From Clostridium lundense DSM 17049 (GTDB lineage Bacteria > Bacillota > Clostridia > Clostridiales > Clostridiaceae), in contig NZ_JHVC01000020.1 in NCBI RefSeq assembly GCF_000619945.1, positions 3,251 to 67,250 of the forward strand: DNA of 64,000 nucleotides. The letters run 5' to 3'. Positions 25,159 to 33,459 of the stretch are shown in pieces. The notes beneath the pieces are model-generated. The model was not told where the DNA came from. It saw only the letters and a program-made list of their open reading frames with translations, and searched no databases. Each line of letters opens with the position of its first letter. Within the stretch, counting starts at the first letter, position 1. The translations under genes were made by a program, and so were the position numbers.

Positions 25159-25740
25159 ATGGAAAAGGCATTAGTTGTAGATGATACAAAAAATATAAGA
25201 AATTTATTAACAACATGTTTAGAATTAGAGGGTTATAATGTCATTACAGCTAAAGATGGGGATGAAGCTATAGATATACTTAGGAATGAGAAATTAGGCA
25301 TAATATTTTTAGATATAAAAATGCCAGGAATAAGTGGGACAGAGGTGTTAAGAAAGATAAGAAATATGGAAATTGAAACACCAGTAATAATAATGACAGC
25401 ATTTGCAACAGTAAAAAATGCTGTAGATTGTACTAAAATGGGAGCTGTAGCTTATCTTCAAAAGCCTTTTACTGCAGATAAAATTAGAAATGTATTGAAA
25501 GAATTGCAATGTTATACAGAAGAGTCACATATACAGGATTATATTAGTTCCTCTAAGTATTTAATAGAAGCTGGCAACATTAATGAGGCATTAAGAATAT
25601 TGAAAAAAGCGTTATCTATAGAGTCTACTAATGGAGAGATTTATTATTTGATAGGAGATGTTTATGAAAAATTAGGAAATTTAATGGAGTCAGATAGATT
25701 TCATCAGGTAGCAAAAATATTTAAAGCAAAGGGAAATTAA
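25159..25740 (+). CDS. response regulator with TPR-like output (REC-TPR)
   Basis: 193 residues. The N-terminal receiver domain has DD near residues 8-9, the phosphoacceptor Asp52 in FLDIKMPG, the T/S in MTAFA and the K in LQKPF. The C-terminal ~65 residues form TPR-like helices (LIEAGNINEALRILKKALSIESTNGEIYYLIGDVYEKLGN). There is no DNA-binding or enzymatic domain, so output is probably protein contact. It starts 22 bases after the kinase gene. Confidence 0.88.
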   Translation: MEKALVVDDTKNIRNLLTTCLELEGYNVITAKDGDEAIDILRNEKLGIIFLDIKMPGISGTEVLRKIRNMEIETPVIIMTAFATVKNAVDCTKMGAVAYLQKPFTADKIRNVLKELQCYTEESHIQDYISSSKYLIEAGNINEALRILKKALSIESTNGEIYYLIGDVYEKLGNLMESDRFHQVAKIFKAKGN

Positions 25741-25754
25741 TTTAATAAGGGAGT

Positions 25755-26303
25755 ATGAAAAATATGATGGATGAATACTGTGACTTCAACAATGAGACTA
25801 TAATAAATTTTTTGTCAGAGTTTAGTAATGATTATGGATTAACTAAAATAAAAAAGATATATTTATTTGTTAAAAACAAAATTGAATATGATACTTTTGG
25901 TAGTATGGAAAAATCATCTGAAACTTTAGTGATGGGAAGAGGAAATAATAAAGATAAAACACTATTATTATATACATTACTAAAAGTATGTGATTTTGAT
26001 TGTACAGTATGTTGTGCAGAAGTTAAGGATAATTCTGAGATATTTATTAGAAGGGATAAAAAAAGTTTTTATTGGTTTTATATAAAGGTAAATTATTTTG
26101 GAAGAAATGTTGAACTAGATTGTAGCTTTGATAAAGAATATTTAAGAGTAACTTCTATAAAGAATACTGAACAAAATGATAACTATTTTATTGAAAATTA
26201 TTTAATAGGCAATAAAAAGTTATTTGATATTATAAATAAAAATGTAATGAAGAAAAATGATGAAGAAAATGAAAGTATTTGTACAATGTTATGTGCTAAT
26301 TAA
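25755..26303 (+). CDS. transglutaminase-like protein lacking catalytic residues
   Basis: 182 residues. It resembles the transglutaminase-like superfamily: KIYLFVKNKIEYDTF matches the helix before the core, and ETLVMGRGNNKDKTLLLYTLLKVCDFD matches the usual G-x-G-x-C-G-D-K block. In that block the Cys position is Asn65, and no HxW motif follows (YWFYIKV in its place), so a Cys-His-Asp triad is not visible. It may be a non-enzymatic binding module. It sits between the REC-TPR gene and the RCK genes. Confidence 0.65.
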   Translation: MKNMMDEYCDFNNETIINFLSEFSNDYGLTKIKKIYLFVKNKIEYDTFGSMEKSSETLVMGRGNNKDKTLLLYTLLKVCDFDCTVCCAEVKDNSEIFIRRDKKSFYWFYIKVNYFGRNVELDCSFDKEYLRVTSIKNTEQNDNYFIENYLIGNKKLFDIINKNVMKKNDEENESICTMLCAN

Positions 26304-26319
26304 AAGGGGGAGAAAAGCC

Positions 26320-26715
26320 GTGTATATAGTTATTATTGGTAGTGGAAGAATTGGAAGTACGACAGCTAGGAAACTAGGAGACAATGGACATGATGTTGTA
26401 ATAATAGATAGCAGTGTAGAAAACTTAGAAAATACAGGAGGTTCATTTAATGGACAAAAGATAAAAGGGATAGAATTTGATAATGATACACTAATTGAAG
26501 CTGGGATAGAGAAAGCAGATGTATTTTTGGCCCTTACACCAGATGATAACAAGAATATTGTTGCTTGTAGAATAGCAAAAGACATTTTTAGTGTAAAGAA
26601 AGTTATTGCTAGGGTAAGTAATGCAAATATTGAAAATATGTATAAAGCATTAGGAATAGAAACAGTAAATCCTATAAGCTTAGCAGTGAGTACAATTGAG
26701 AATAAAATATTTTAA
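26320..26715 (+). CDS. RCK_N-only TrkA-like K+ channel regulatory protein
   Basis: 131 residues from a GTG at 26320, chosen because AAAGGGGGAG lies before it; the longer reading overlaps the preceding gene. It has a Rossmann NAD(H)-binding motif IIGSGRIGSTTARKLGDNGHDVVIID and ends after one RCK_N domain, with no RCK_C. It is a paralogue of the next gene. It probably forms mixed or separate rings that gate TrkH. Confidence 0.85.
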   Translation: MYIVIIGSGRIGSTTARKLGDNGHDVVIIDSSVENLENTGGSFNGQKIKGIEFDNDTLIEAGIEKADVFLALTPDDNKNIVACRIAKDIFSVKKVIARVSNANIENMYKALGIETVNPISLAVSTIENKIF

Positions 26716-26739
26716 AAATAATTTAAAGGAGATATAGAT

Positions 26740-27390
26740 ATGAGAGCCATTATAGTAGGGGGAGGAAAGGTAGGATACTATCTATTAAAAACTTTGAAAG
26801 ATGAAGGATATAAGGTTACGTTAATTGAAAAAGATGCAAGTATATGCAATAAAATAGCAGAAAAATTTGATGTTGATATAATTTGTGGAGATGGAACAGA
26901 TATTGAGGTTTTAAAAGATGCAGGTATTGAATATTCCGAAATTGTTGCTGCAGTTACGGGCAAGGATGAAGAGAACTTTACAATATGCCAAATAATAAAA
27001 ATAAACTTTAACTATTGTAAAACCATAGCAAGAATTAATAATCCTAAAAATAGCAGTATATTTAAAGCACTGGGTATTGATAAGACAGTATGTAGTACAG
27101 AAGTAATTGCAAATTTAATAGAAAGTGAATTAAATGACGATAAGATTAAAATAATACAAGCATTGGATAGAGGGGAGATGGTTCTCTTAGAGCTAAATAT
27201 AGATAGAAAAAGCAGTTGGAGAAATAAAACAATAAGTAACATTAATGCTCCTAATGGCTGTATTATAGTATCAATTTTTAGGGATAAAAGGATAATATAT
27301 CCTAGTGGCAGTATAGAGATTAAAGAAGGAGATAAAGTATTTATAGTTACAAATATGGAAAAGAAATATGAATTAGAGAAATGTATATAA
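26740..27390 (+). CDS. TrkA/KtrA-type K+ uptake regulatory protein (RCK_N plus RCK_C)
   Basis: 216 residues. RCK_N with VGGGKVGYYLLKTLKDEGYKVTLIEKD (NAD/ATP-type nucleotide pocket) and IICGDGTDIEVLKDAGI; RCK_C from ~135 with RGEMVLLELNIDRKSSW and EGDKVFIVTNMEKK. RCK_C domains of KtrA-type proteins bind cyclic-di-AMP in several Firmicutes. It regulates the TrkH/KtrB pore encoded downstream. Confidence 0.93.
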   Translation: MRAIIVGGGKVGYYLLKTLKDEGYKVTLIEKDASICNKIAEKFDVDIICGDGTDIEVLKDAGIEYSEIVAAVTGKDEENFTICQIIKINFNYCKTIARINNPKNSSIFKALGIDKTVCSTEVIANLIESELNDDKIKIIQALDRGEMVLLELNIDRKSSWRNKTISNINAPNGCIIVSIFRDKRIIYPSGSIEIKEGDKVFIVTNMEKKYELEKCI

Positions 27391-27403
27391 AGGAGATGTT
27401 TTT

Positions 27404-27508
27404 ATGTTAACTACAAAAAAAGTAATTAACGGGGTGGCCACAGAATTTATATTTACTATGGGATTAGTAGGTTTAATATTTGCTTTAGAATTTATAATAA
27501 TGAGGTAA
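27404..27508 (+). CDS. 34-residue single-span membrane peptide
   Basis: A small open frame with a strong ribosome site (AAAGGAGATGTTTTT before ATG) in the gap between the RCK gene and trkH. It starts MLTTKKVINGVATEF and continues with about 18 hydrophobic residues (IFTMGLVGLIFALEFIIM), ending in Arg. The basic N-terminus and single span recall small subunits such as KdpF, though no sequence relation is claimed. It ends six bases before the trkH ATG. It is likely real and a small partner of the transporter. Confidence 0.72.
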   Translation: MLTTKKVINGVATEFIFTMGLVGLIFALEFIIMR

Positions 27509-27514
27509 AATGTT

Positions 27515-29044
27515 ATGAAAAGTGTTAGGGAAAAAAAAGACTTAAGCATAATATCATATTATACAGGTTTTATAATATTGGGAATTGCTATATTAATGGT
27601 AATTCCCATGATTACTTCTTTATGTTTTAAAGAGTGGAATGTGGTATTGGATTTTATTATAAGTTGTTGTATATCATTAAATTTAGGATTTTTATTTATA
27701 ATTCTTGGTAGAAATAATATTAAAGGTAGTAAGTTTGAATGGAAACATGGTTTGGTAATAGCAGCTCTATCATGGATTATTTTAACTATAATAGCAGCTA
27801 TACCTTATAGGTTAAGTGGAAATTTAAATTCTTTTATAGATGCATGTTTTGACGTAATGAGTGGATTTACAACTACAGGACTTATATTAATTCAAGATTT
27901 AGATCATGTATCTATGGGACTTAATATGTGGAGACATGTTATAACCTTTGTTGGTGGACAAGGAATGGTAGTATTTGCATTGTCCTTTCTTGTTAGAGAT
28001 ACGGTGGGGACATATAAGATGTATGTTGGAGAGGGAAAGGATATAGAACTTTTACCAAATATAAAAGGGACAGTTAAAACTATTTGGATTATAAGTTTTA
28101 TATATCTTATAATAGGAACATTTGTATTATGGATTGATGGTATATATATAGGTTTAAATCCAGTATCTTCATTTTTTAATGGAGTAGTTATATATATGTC
28201 AGCATGGAGTACAGGTGGTTTCGCGCCAATGTCTCAAAATATTTTATATTACCATAGTTTATCTTATGAAGTGATAAGTATTATATTTTTTATAATAGGA
28301 TCGTTCAATTTCGGACTTCACTATGCTGTATGGCAAGGAAATAAGAAGGAGATAATTAAAAATATAGAAACTCAGAGTTTTGCCATTACAGCTACTTTAA
28401 CCAGCTTTTTAGCAGCAGTAGGGCTTTATAAGCTGGGTATATATGATGATGCTATTTCTATTTTTAGAAGAGCTGTATATAATGTTCTATCTGCTCATAC
28501 TACCACTGGATTCGCAAATTTATATGCACGACAATTTGCATTACAATGGGGAGATTTTGCAATATTCATTATGGTAGTAGCTATGCTTATAGGAGGATCA
28601 GCTTGCTCTACAGCAGGTGGTTTTAAAGGACTTAGAGTTGGAATATTATTCAAGGGTGTAATGGGAGAAGTGAAAAGGCTATTATCTACGGAAAGAAAGG
28701 TTAGTGTATTTAAGTATCATTATATGAAAGAGAATATATTAACTGATGGAGTTGTAAAAAGCTCAGCTATTATAATAATGTGCTATATTGTAGTTTTTAC
28801 TATTGGAACAGCTTTAGGAGCTTATTATGGATATCCACTTTCCAATGCTGCTTTTGAGTCTGCTTCAGCAGTTGGAAATGTAGGATTATCAATAGGGGTT
28901 ACGTCTGTAGATATGCCTAATATGTTAAAGATTTTTTATATAATAGCTATGTATGTAGGTAGACTTGAATTTATATCGGTGTTTGTGTTAGTGGGATTTA
29001 TTTTTGGAGGTATAAAAAATATATGTGTAGGGGATTTAAAATAG
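27515..29044 (+). CDS. trkH: TrkH/KtrB-family potassium transporter pore
   Basis: 509 residues, about ten or more membrane segments with four pore repeats. Selectivity-filter regions are visible as MSGFTTTGLIL, WSTGGFAPMS, AHTTTGFAN and SAVGNVGLSIG. Translocates K+ (or Na+) under control of the RCK proteins encoded upstream. Its end overlaps the next gene by 22 bases. Confidence 0.95.
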   Translation: MKSVREKKDLSIISYYTGFIILGIAILMVIPMITSLCFKEWNVVLDFIISCCISLNLGFLFIILGRNNIKGSKFEWKHGLVIAALSWIILTIIAAIPYRLSGNLNSFIDACFDVMSGFTTTGLILIQDLDHVSMGLNMWRHVITFVGGQGMVVFALSFLVRDTVGTYKMYVGEGKDIELLPNIKGTVKTIWIISFIYLIIGTFVLWIDGIYIGLNPVSSFFNGVVIYMSAWSTGGFAPMSQNILYYHSLSYEVISIIFFIIGSFNFGLHYAVWQGNKKEIIKNIETQSFAITATLTSFLAAVGLYKLGIYDDAISIFRRAVYNVLSAHTTTGFANLYARQFALQWGDFAIFIMVVAMLIGGSACSTAGGFKGLRVGILFKGVMGEVKRLLSTERKVSVFKYHYMKENILTDGVVKSSAIIIMCYIVVFTIGTALGAYYGYPLSNAAFESASAVGNVGLSIGVTSVDMPNMLKIFYIIAMYVGRLEFISVFVLVGFIFGGIKNICVGDLK

Positions 29045-29523
29045 TTTTTACAATGCTTATTATCTTCATTATAGGAGCATTTAATTGTAAGGCTCAAGAT
29101 AAAATAATAAAAATAAATGATCTAATAGAAGGAAATACAAAATACAGTGGTAAAGTAGTCACAATAGAAGGAGAAGCTGTAGGGGAAAGAATGAAAAGAG
29201 GAAATTATAGTTGGATTAATATAAATGACGGTAGTAATTCTATAGGATTGTGGTTGAAAAATAGCGATGCGGATAATATTAAGAGATTTGGGAATTATAA
29301 GAATAAGGGTGATATAGCAAAGGTTACAGGTACATTTAGTATAAATTGCAAAGAACATGGTGGAGATATTGATATACATGTAAATAATGTTGATGTTATA
29401 GAAAAAGGTAAGAAAGTTAACCATAATTTAAATGTAACTAAAGAAAAATTATCTATTATATTGGTAAGTTTAACTTTATCAATTGTAATGTTCTACTATA
29501 AAAGAAGAACCTTAAGAAACTAA
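29023..29523 (+). CDS. extracytoplasmic OB-fold protein with C-terminal membrane anchor
   Basis: 166 residues. An N-terminal signal peptide (FKIVFTMLIIFIIGAFNCKA, with possible cleavage after CKA), an OB-fold-like domain (~28-130) with GKVVTIEGEAVGERMKRGNYSWININDGSNSIGLWL, and a C-terminal membrane helix (LSIILVSLTLSIVMFYY) followed by KRRTLRN. The domain therefore faces outward. The start overlaps trkH by 22 bases, indicating translational coupling. I do not recognise a named family; the role is unknown. Confidence 0.75.
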   Translation: MCRGFKIVFTMLIIFIIGAFNCKAQDKIIKINDLIEGNTKYSGKVVTIEGEAVGERMKRGNYSWININDGSNSIGLWLKNSDADNIKRFGNYKNKGDIAKVTGTFSINCKEHGGDIDIHVNNVDVIEKGKKVNHNLNVTKEKLSIILVSLTLSIVMFYYKRRTLRN

Positions 29524-29528
29524 ATTTT

Positions 29529-29569
29529 AGGGGTCTACTCTAGCTGTATAGCAAAAGTAGACCCTTTTA
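29529..29569 (+). terminator. terminator of the kinase-TrkH operon
   Basis: AGGGGTCTACT pairs with AGTAGACCCTTTT across a loop of about 16 bases, followed by T residues. Strong intrinsic terminator. Confidence 0.88.
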
Positions 29570-29685
29570 ACTTTATATTGTAAAATATTTATAGTAAACA
29601 TATAATTAAAGTATGTATATGTTTAAGGGGATTTTTAAGTAAAATAGTATAAATAAAAAAACAAGGGTTAAAAGGGGAGGTTTCC

Positions 29686-30003
29686 ATGAAAAAAGATGGT
29701 TTTAATATAATGAGAAATATCCAGGTAATAGAAGAACTCAAGGCAGAACTTTTATGTATAATTGGGGATTTTTTTAAACTTTTAACTAGAGGTAGTAATG
29801 TGGCACAAGGAGCTATACTTGATTGTATTTCCGGGGCAATAACTATACTATATATACTAGCTGAGAGATTAGGATATTCATACACTGCAGTAGATGAGAA
29901 TATAAAAAGAAAGCTGAAAATGGGAATTATTGAAGATGATCAAATAGAAAAAGAAGGAAAGGATCTAAGTAGGTTATATGCTCATCTTAAAGAAAGACAA
30001 TAA
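29686..30003 (+). CDS. MazG-like family protein
   Basis: 105 residues. A short all-helical protein that resembles the MazG-like family found next to DUF2232 and gdpP in Clostridium: KAELLCIIGDFFKLLTRGSNVAQGAILDCISGAITILYILAERLGYSY. The EExxE metal-binding residues of active MazG are only partly apparent, so pyrophosphatase activity is uncertain. AAAGGGGAGG is upstream. It lies 11 bases before the DUF2232 gene. Confidence 0.75.
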   Translation: MKKDGFNIMRNIQVIEELKAELLCIIGDFFKLLTRGSNVAQGAILDCISGAITILYILAERLGYSYTAVDENIKRKLKMGIIEDDQIEKEGKDLSRLYAHLKERQ

Positions 30004-30014
30004 AGGAGGAACAT

Positions 30015-31004
30015 ATGAATAATAGAATTTATAATACTAAAAGTATAGTAGAGTCTGGACTTATAACAGCGTTAGTTGTAGTATTAGCTTTAATGAATAT
30101 TTATGTACCCATATTTTCTGCATTAGGAAGGTTTATACTACCAATACCTATTGCTATATTATATTTAAGACATAATGTTAAGGTTACAATTACTTCCGTT
30201 ATAGCAAGCGGAGCTTTAGTAGGTATGATATATAACCCTATTTCAGGATTAACATCAGCAATTATGTTCGGACTTACAGGAATAACCTTGGGATACTGCA
30301 TAAAAAATCGTAGTAAAATATCAATTACATTGTTACTTTTATCAATATCTTCGCTTATAGGTACAGTAATAGATTTTGTTGTATATATAAATTTTATAAT
30401 GGGAAGTAATATAAGAGGATTGATTGATGAAATGGTAAAAGCCATGAATGAATCTTTTGATTTAGCAATGAGCTTTTATACAAAAATGGGGGTTAGCCAA
30501 GAACAGTTTAAACCACTTTTAGATGCTTTTAAAATGTTTAATACTGATTTTTTATTAAAATTAATTCCAGGTATTTTAATTATGTCTTCTATTGTAGCTG
30601 CATATCTAACATATATAATAACAAGGCTTATACTTAAAAAATTAGGCTATAATATAAAAGAAATGACTAAGTTTACTGAAATATATGTAGATATAAAAAT
30701 AGCTACTATTTTAGCAATCTTTTTATTATTAGGTGTATTGTTAGTAAGAAAAAATATAATAATAGGAGAATATATACTAAACTCTTCTCAGCTTTTATTG
30801 CAATATATCTTTTTAATTAATGGTGTAGCTGTAGCAGTTCATTATTTGAAAAATAAATTTAATATTTCGAAAGGTGTCATGATATTAATAATATTTTTTA
30901 CTTTATTTTCTAAACTTGCAATGGTATATTTTATGTTAGGCTTAGCAGATGTAATAATGGATTTTAGAAAATTAGATCCAAATAGAAAATTAGGGGTAAA
31001 ATAG
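30015..31004 (+). CDS. DUF2232/YybS membrane protein
   Basis: 329 residues, about eight membrane helices, with YVPIFSALGRFILPIPIAILYLRHNVKVTI near the N-terminus. This matches the YybS-like DUF2232 family, which is consistently placed upstream of gdpP (yybT) and rplI. Function is unknown; it looks like a small-molecule transporter fold (ECF-S-like). Preceded by AAAGGAGG. Confidence 0.85.
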   Translation: MNNRIYNTKSIVESGLITALVVVLALMNIYVPIFSALGRFILPIPIAILYLRHNVKVTITSVIASGALVGMIYNPISGLTSAIMFGLTGITLGYCIKNRSKISITLLLLSISSLIGTVIDFVVYINFIMGSNIRGLIDEMVKAMNESFDLAMSFYTKMGVSQEQFKPLLDAFKMFNTDFLLKLIPGILIMSSIVAAYLTYIITRLILKKLGYNIKEMTKFTEIYVDIKIATILAIFLLLGVLLVRKNIIIGEYILNSSQLLLQYIFLINGVAVAVHYLKNKFNISKGVMILIIFFTLFSKLAMVYFMLGLADVIMDFRKLDPNRKLGVK

Positions 31005-31016
31005 CGAGGGCTTATT

Positions 31017-33008
31017 ATGGATAATAAATATGATTACTTTACTACTTCTAATAAAATTTACATGATAATAATAGCAATTTTAATACTTGGTATTATGCAT
31101 TATAATGTTGAGTTAGGAATAATATTGATTTCCTTTTATACAATTTTACTTATATATAACACAAAAAATAATAAAACGAGAAAGAACGAGTGGAAAAAGT
31201 TTATAGAGAACTTTTCGGCCAAAATGGATGATGCTTCAAGAAATACCTTATTAAAGCTGCCTCTACCTATGATTATCGTAGGGCTAAATGGAAATATATT
31301 GTGGTACAATCAAAACTTTTCTTTAATAATCAAAGGAGAGGATGTATTAGAAAGAAATATATCAGCAGTTATTAAAGGGTTTAATTTTAAGCAAGTATTA
31401 GATGGGAAAAAGAGCTATATCAAATGTACCCAAATAATGAATAATTATTATGATATTTATACTAATATAGTTGAAACTGATCAAGGCAAAAATACTAAGG
31501 ACAAGATAATATTAGTTTATTTATGTGATATAACAGAAATGTACAATATAGTAAAAAGCATAGATGAAAATAAAGAAACTGTAATGCTTATAGAAGTAGA
31601 TAATTTAGATGATGTTATAAAAACTACAGAAGAAGATAAAAGACCTATGATTATTGCAGAAATCGAAAAAAGTATAAATGGTTATGCTCAAAGTTTAAAT
31701 GCTATGTTAAAGAAATATGGGTCTAGTAAATATGTACTTTCCATTCAAGATAAGTATATTCAAAAAGAAATGGAAAAAAAATTTGATATATTAGATTCTG
31801 TAAGGGAAATAAATATTGGAAATAAGCTAACAGTGACATTAAGTATAGGAATAGGAAGAGGAGGAGATACTCCTCTAGAAAATGAAAGTTATGCAGTGTC
31901 TGCTAAGGAATTAGCTTTAGGAAGGGGAGGAGATCAGGCTGTAGTAAAAAGCGGAGAAAAGTTAGCTTTTTATGGAGGGAAAACAAAGGAAGTTGAGAAA
32001 AGAACTAAGGTAAGAGCAAGGGTCATAGCCCACGCATTAATGGATTTGATTAATGAAAGTGATAAAGTGTTCATAATGGGACATATAAATGCAGATATAG
32101 ATTGTTTAGGATCTGCTGTTGGAATTTATAGTACAGTTAAATCATTAAATAAAGAATGTTATATAATATTAGATGTAATTAATAATAGTATCAAGCGTAT
32201 GATGGAAAGGCTTAAACTAGAGGATGGTTATGATAATGCATTTGTAGATAGTGCAAGAGCAATCGATAATATAGATGAGGATAGTCTTTTGATACTAGTA
32301 GATGTTCATAGCAAAGGTTATGTTGATAGCATGAAGGTTATTGAAAAAGCAAAGAGACTAGTTATAATAGATCATCACAGAAAATCTACTGATTCAATAG
32401 AAGGATCTCTATTAAGTTATATAGAGCCATATGCTTCATCAACATCAGAATTAGTTACAGAAATGATACAATATATGGTAGAAAAGCCTAAGCTAAAAAC
32501 TATTGAAGCGGAGGCTTTGCTTGCGGGTATATGTGTTGATACAAAGAATTTTTATTTTAAAACAGGGGTTAGGACCTTTGAGGCTGCTTCTTTTTTAAGA
32601 AGATTAGGAGCAGATACTTTAGATGTTAAGAGATTATTCTCAGATGATTTAGGAACTCATTTGAAAAAATATGAGATAATAAAATCAGCTAAAGTAACAA
32701 ATGGAATAGCGATAGCTATATGTCCACCAATAATAGAAGATACTGTATTGGCTGCACAGGCAGCGGATGAGCTACTAAATATTACAGGTATCCATTCCTC
32801 CTTTGTATTTGTTAAAATAGGAGAAGAAGTTTTTATAAGTGGTAGATCCCTTGGTGATATAAATGTGCAGGTAATACTAGAATCTTTAGGAGGCGGAGGA
32901 CACATGACTATGGCTGGAGCTAGACTTAAATCTGTTTCAATTGAAGAAGCAGTGCAAAAGTTAGAAAATGCTATAGATAAATACTTAAGGGAAGGTGAAG
33001 AGAAATGA
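31017..33008 (+). CDS. gdpP: cyclic-di-AMP phosphodiesterase GdpP
   Basis: 663 residues. Two N-terminal membrane segments (~13-50), a PAS-like domain (~75-170), a degenerate GGDEF domain (~180-310, with ALGRGGDQAVV in place of the active motif), and the DHH-DHHA1 phosphodiesterase (GHINADIDCLGSAVG, IIDHHRKS and GGGGHMTMAGA). GdpP hydrolyses c-di-AMP, a messenger that controls K+ uptake and turgor. Its closeness to the TrkA/TrkH operon is notable. Its stop overlaps the start of rplI by four bases. Confidence 0.95.
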   Translation: MDNKYDYFTTSNKIYMIIIAILILGIMHYNVELGIILISFYTILLIYNTKNNKTRKNEWKKFIENFSAKMDDASRNTLLKLPLPMIIVGLNGNILWYNQNFSLIIKGEDVLERNISAVIKGFNFKQVLDGKKSYIKCTQIMNNYYDIYTNIVETDQGKNTKDKIILVYLCDITEMYNIVKSIDENKETVMLIEVDNLDDVIKTTEEDKRPMIIAEIEKSINGYAQSLNAMLKKYGSSKYVLSIQDKYIQKEMEKKFDILDSVREINIGNKLTVTLSIGIGRGGDTPLENESYAVSAKELALGRGGDQAVVKSGEKLAFYGGKTKEVEKRTKVRARVIAHALMDLINESDKVFIMGHINADIDCLGSAVGIYSTVKSLNKECYIILDVINNSIKRMMERLKLEDGYDNAFVDSARAIDNIDEDSLLILVDVHSKGYVDSMKVIEKAKRLVIIDHHRKSTDSIEGSLLSYIEPYASSTSELVTEMIQYMVEKPKLKTIEAEALLAGICVDTKNFYFKTGVRTFEAASFLRRLGADTLDVKRLFSDDLGTHLKKYEIIKSAKVTNGIAIAICPPIIEDTVLAAQAADELLNITGIHSSFVFVKIGEEVFISGRSLGDINVQVILESLGGGGHMTMAGARLKSVSIEEAVQKLENAIDKYLREGEEK

Positions 33009-33448
33009 AGGTAATTTTATTATCAGATGTAAAAAATGTAGGTAAAAAGGGAGATGTGGTAAACTCATCAGATGGGTATGCAAGAAATTTTTTATTCCCA
33101 AGAAAGTTAGCTATAGAAGCTAATGATGCAAATATGCATGTCTTAAATAATAAAAAGGAAGCAGAAAGAAGACAAAAGATTGCAGAAATTGAGGAAGCAC
33201 AAAAAGTAGCTAATTTCTTAAAAGGTAAGGAAATAAGATTAAAAGTTAAATCAGGAGAAAGCGGAAGACTATTTGGATCTATTACAGGTAAGGATATATC
33301 AGAAGCAATAAAGAAGAATTTTAATATAGATATAGATAAAAAGAAAATAGTAGTAGATGCTATAAGACAATTAGGCGGTTATGAAGTAGAGGTTAAGGTA
33401 TATCCAGAAGTTTCTACAAAAATTAAGGTTGTTGTCGAAGAGCAATAA
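33005..33448 (+). CDS. rplI: 50S ribosomal protein L9
   Basis: 147 residues beginning MKVILLSDVKNVGKKGDVVNSSDGYARNFLFPRKLA, where the pieces VILLSDVKNVGKKGDVV and GYARNFLFP are the L9 signature. Two globular domains are joined by a long helix (NNKKEAERRQKIAEIEEAQKV). Overlaps gdpP by four bases (ATGA). Confidence 0.97.
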   Translation: MKVILLSDVKNVGKKGDVVNSSDGYARNFLFPRKLAIEANDANMHVLNNKKEAERRQKIAEIEEAQKVANFLKGKEIRLKVKSGESGRLFGSITGKDISEAIKKNFNIDIDKKKIVVDAIRQLGGYEVEVKVYPEVSTKIKVVVEEQ

Positions 33449-33459
33449 GGAGGATAAGT

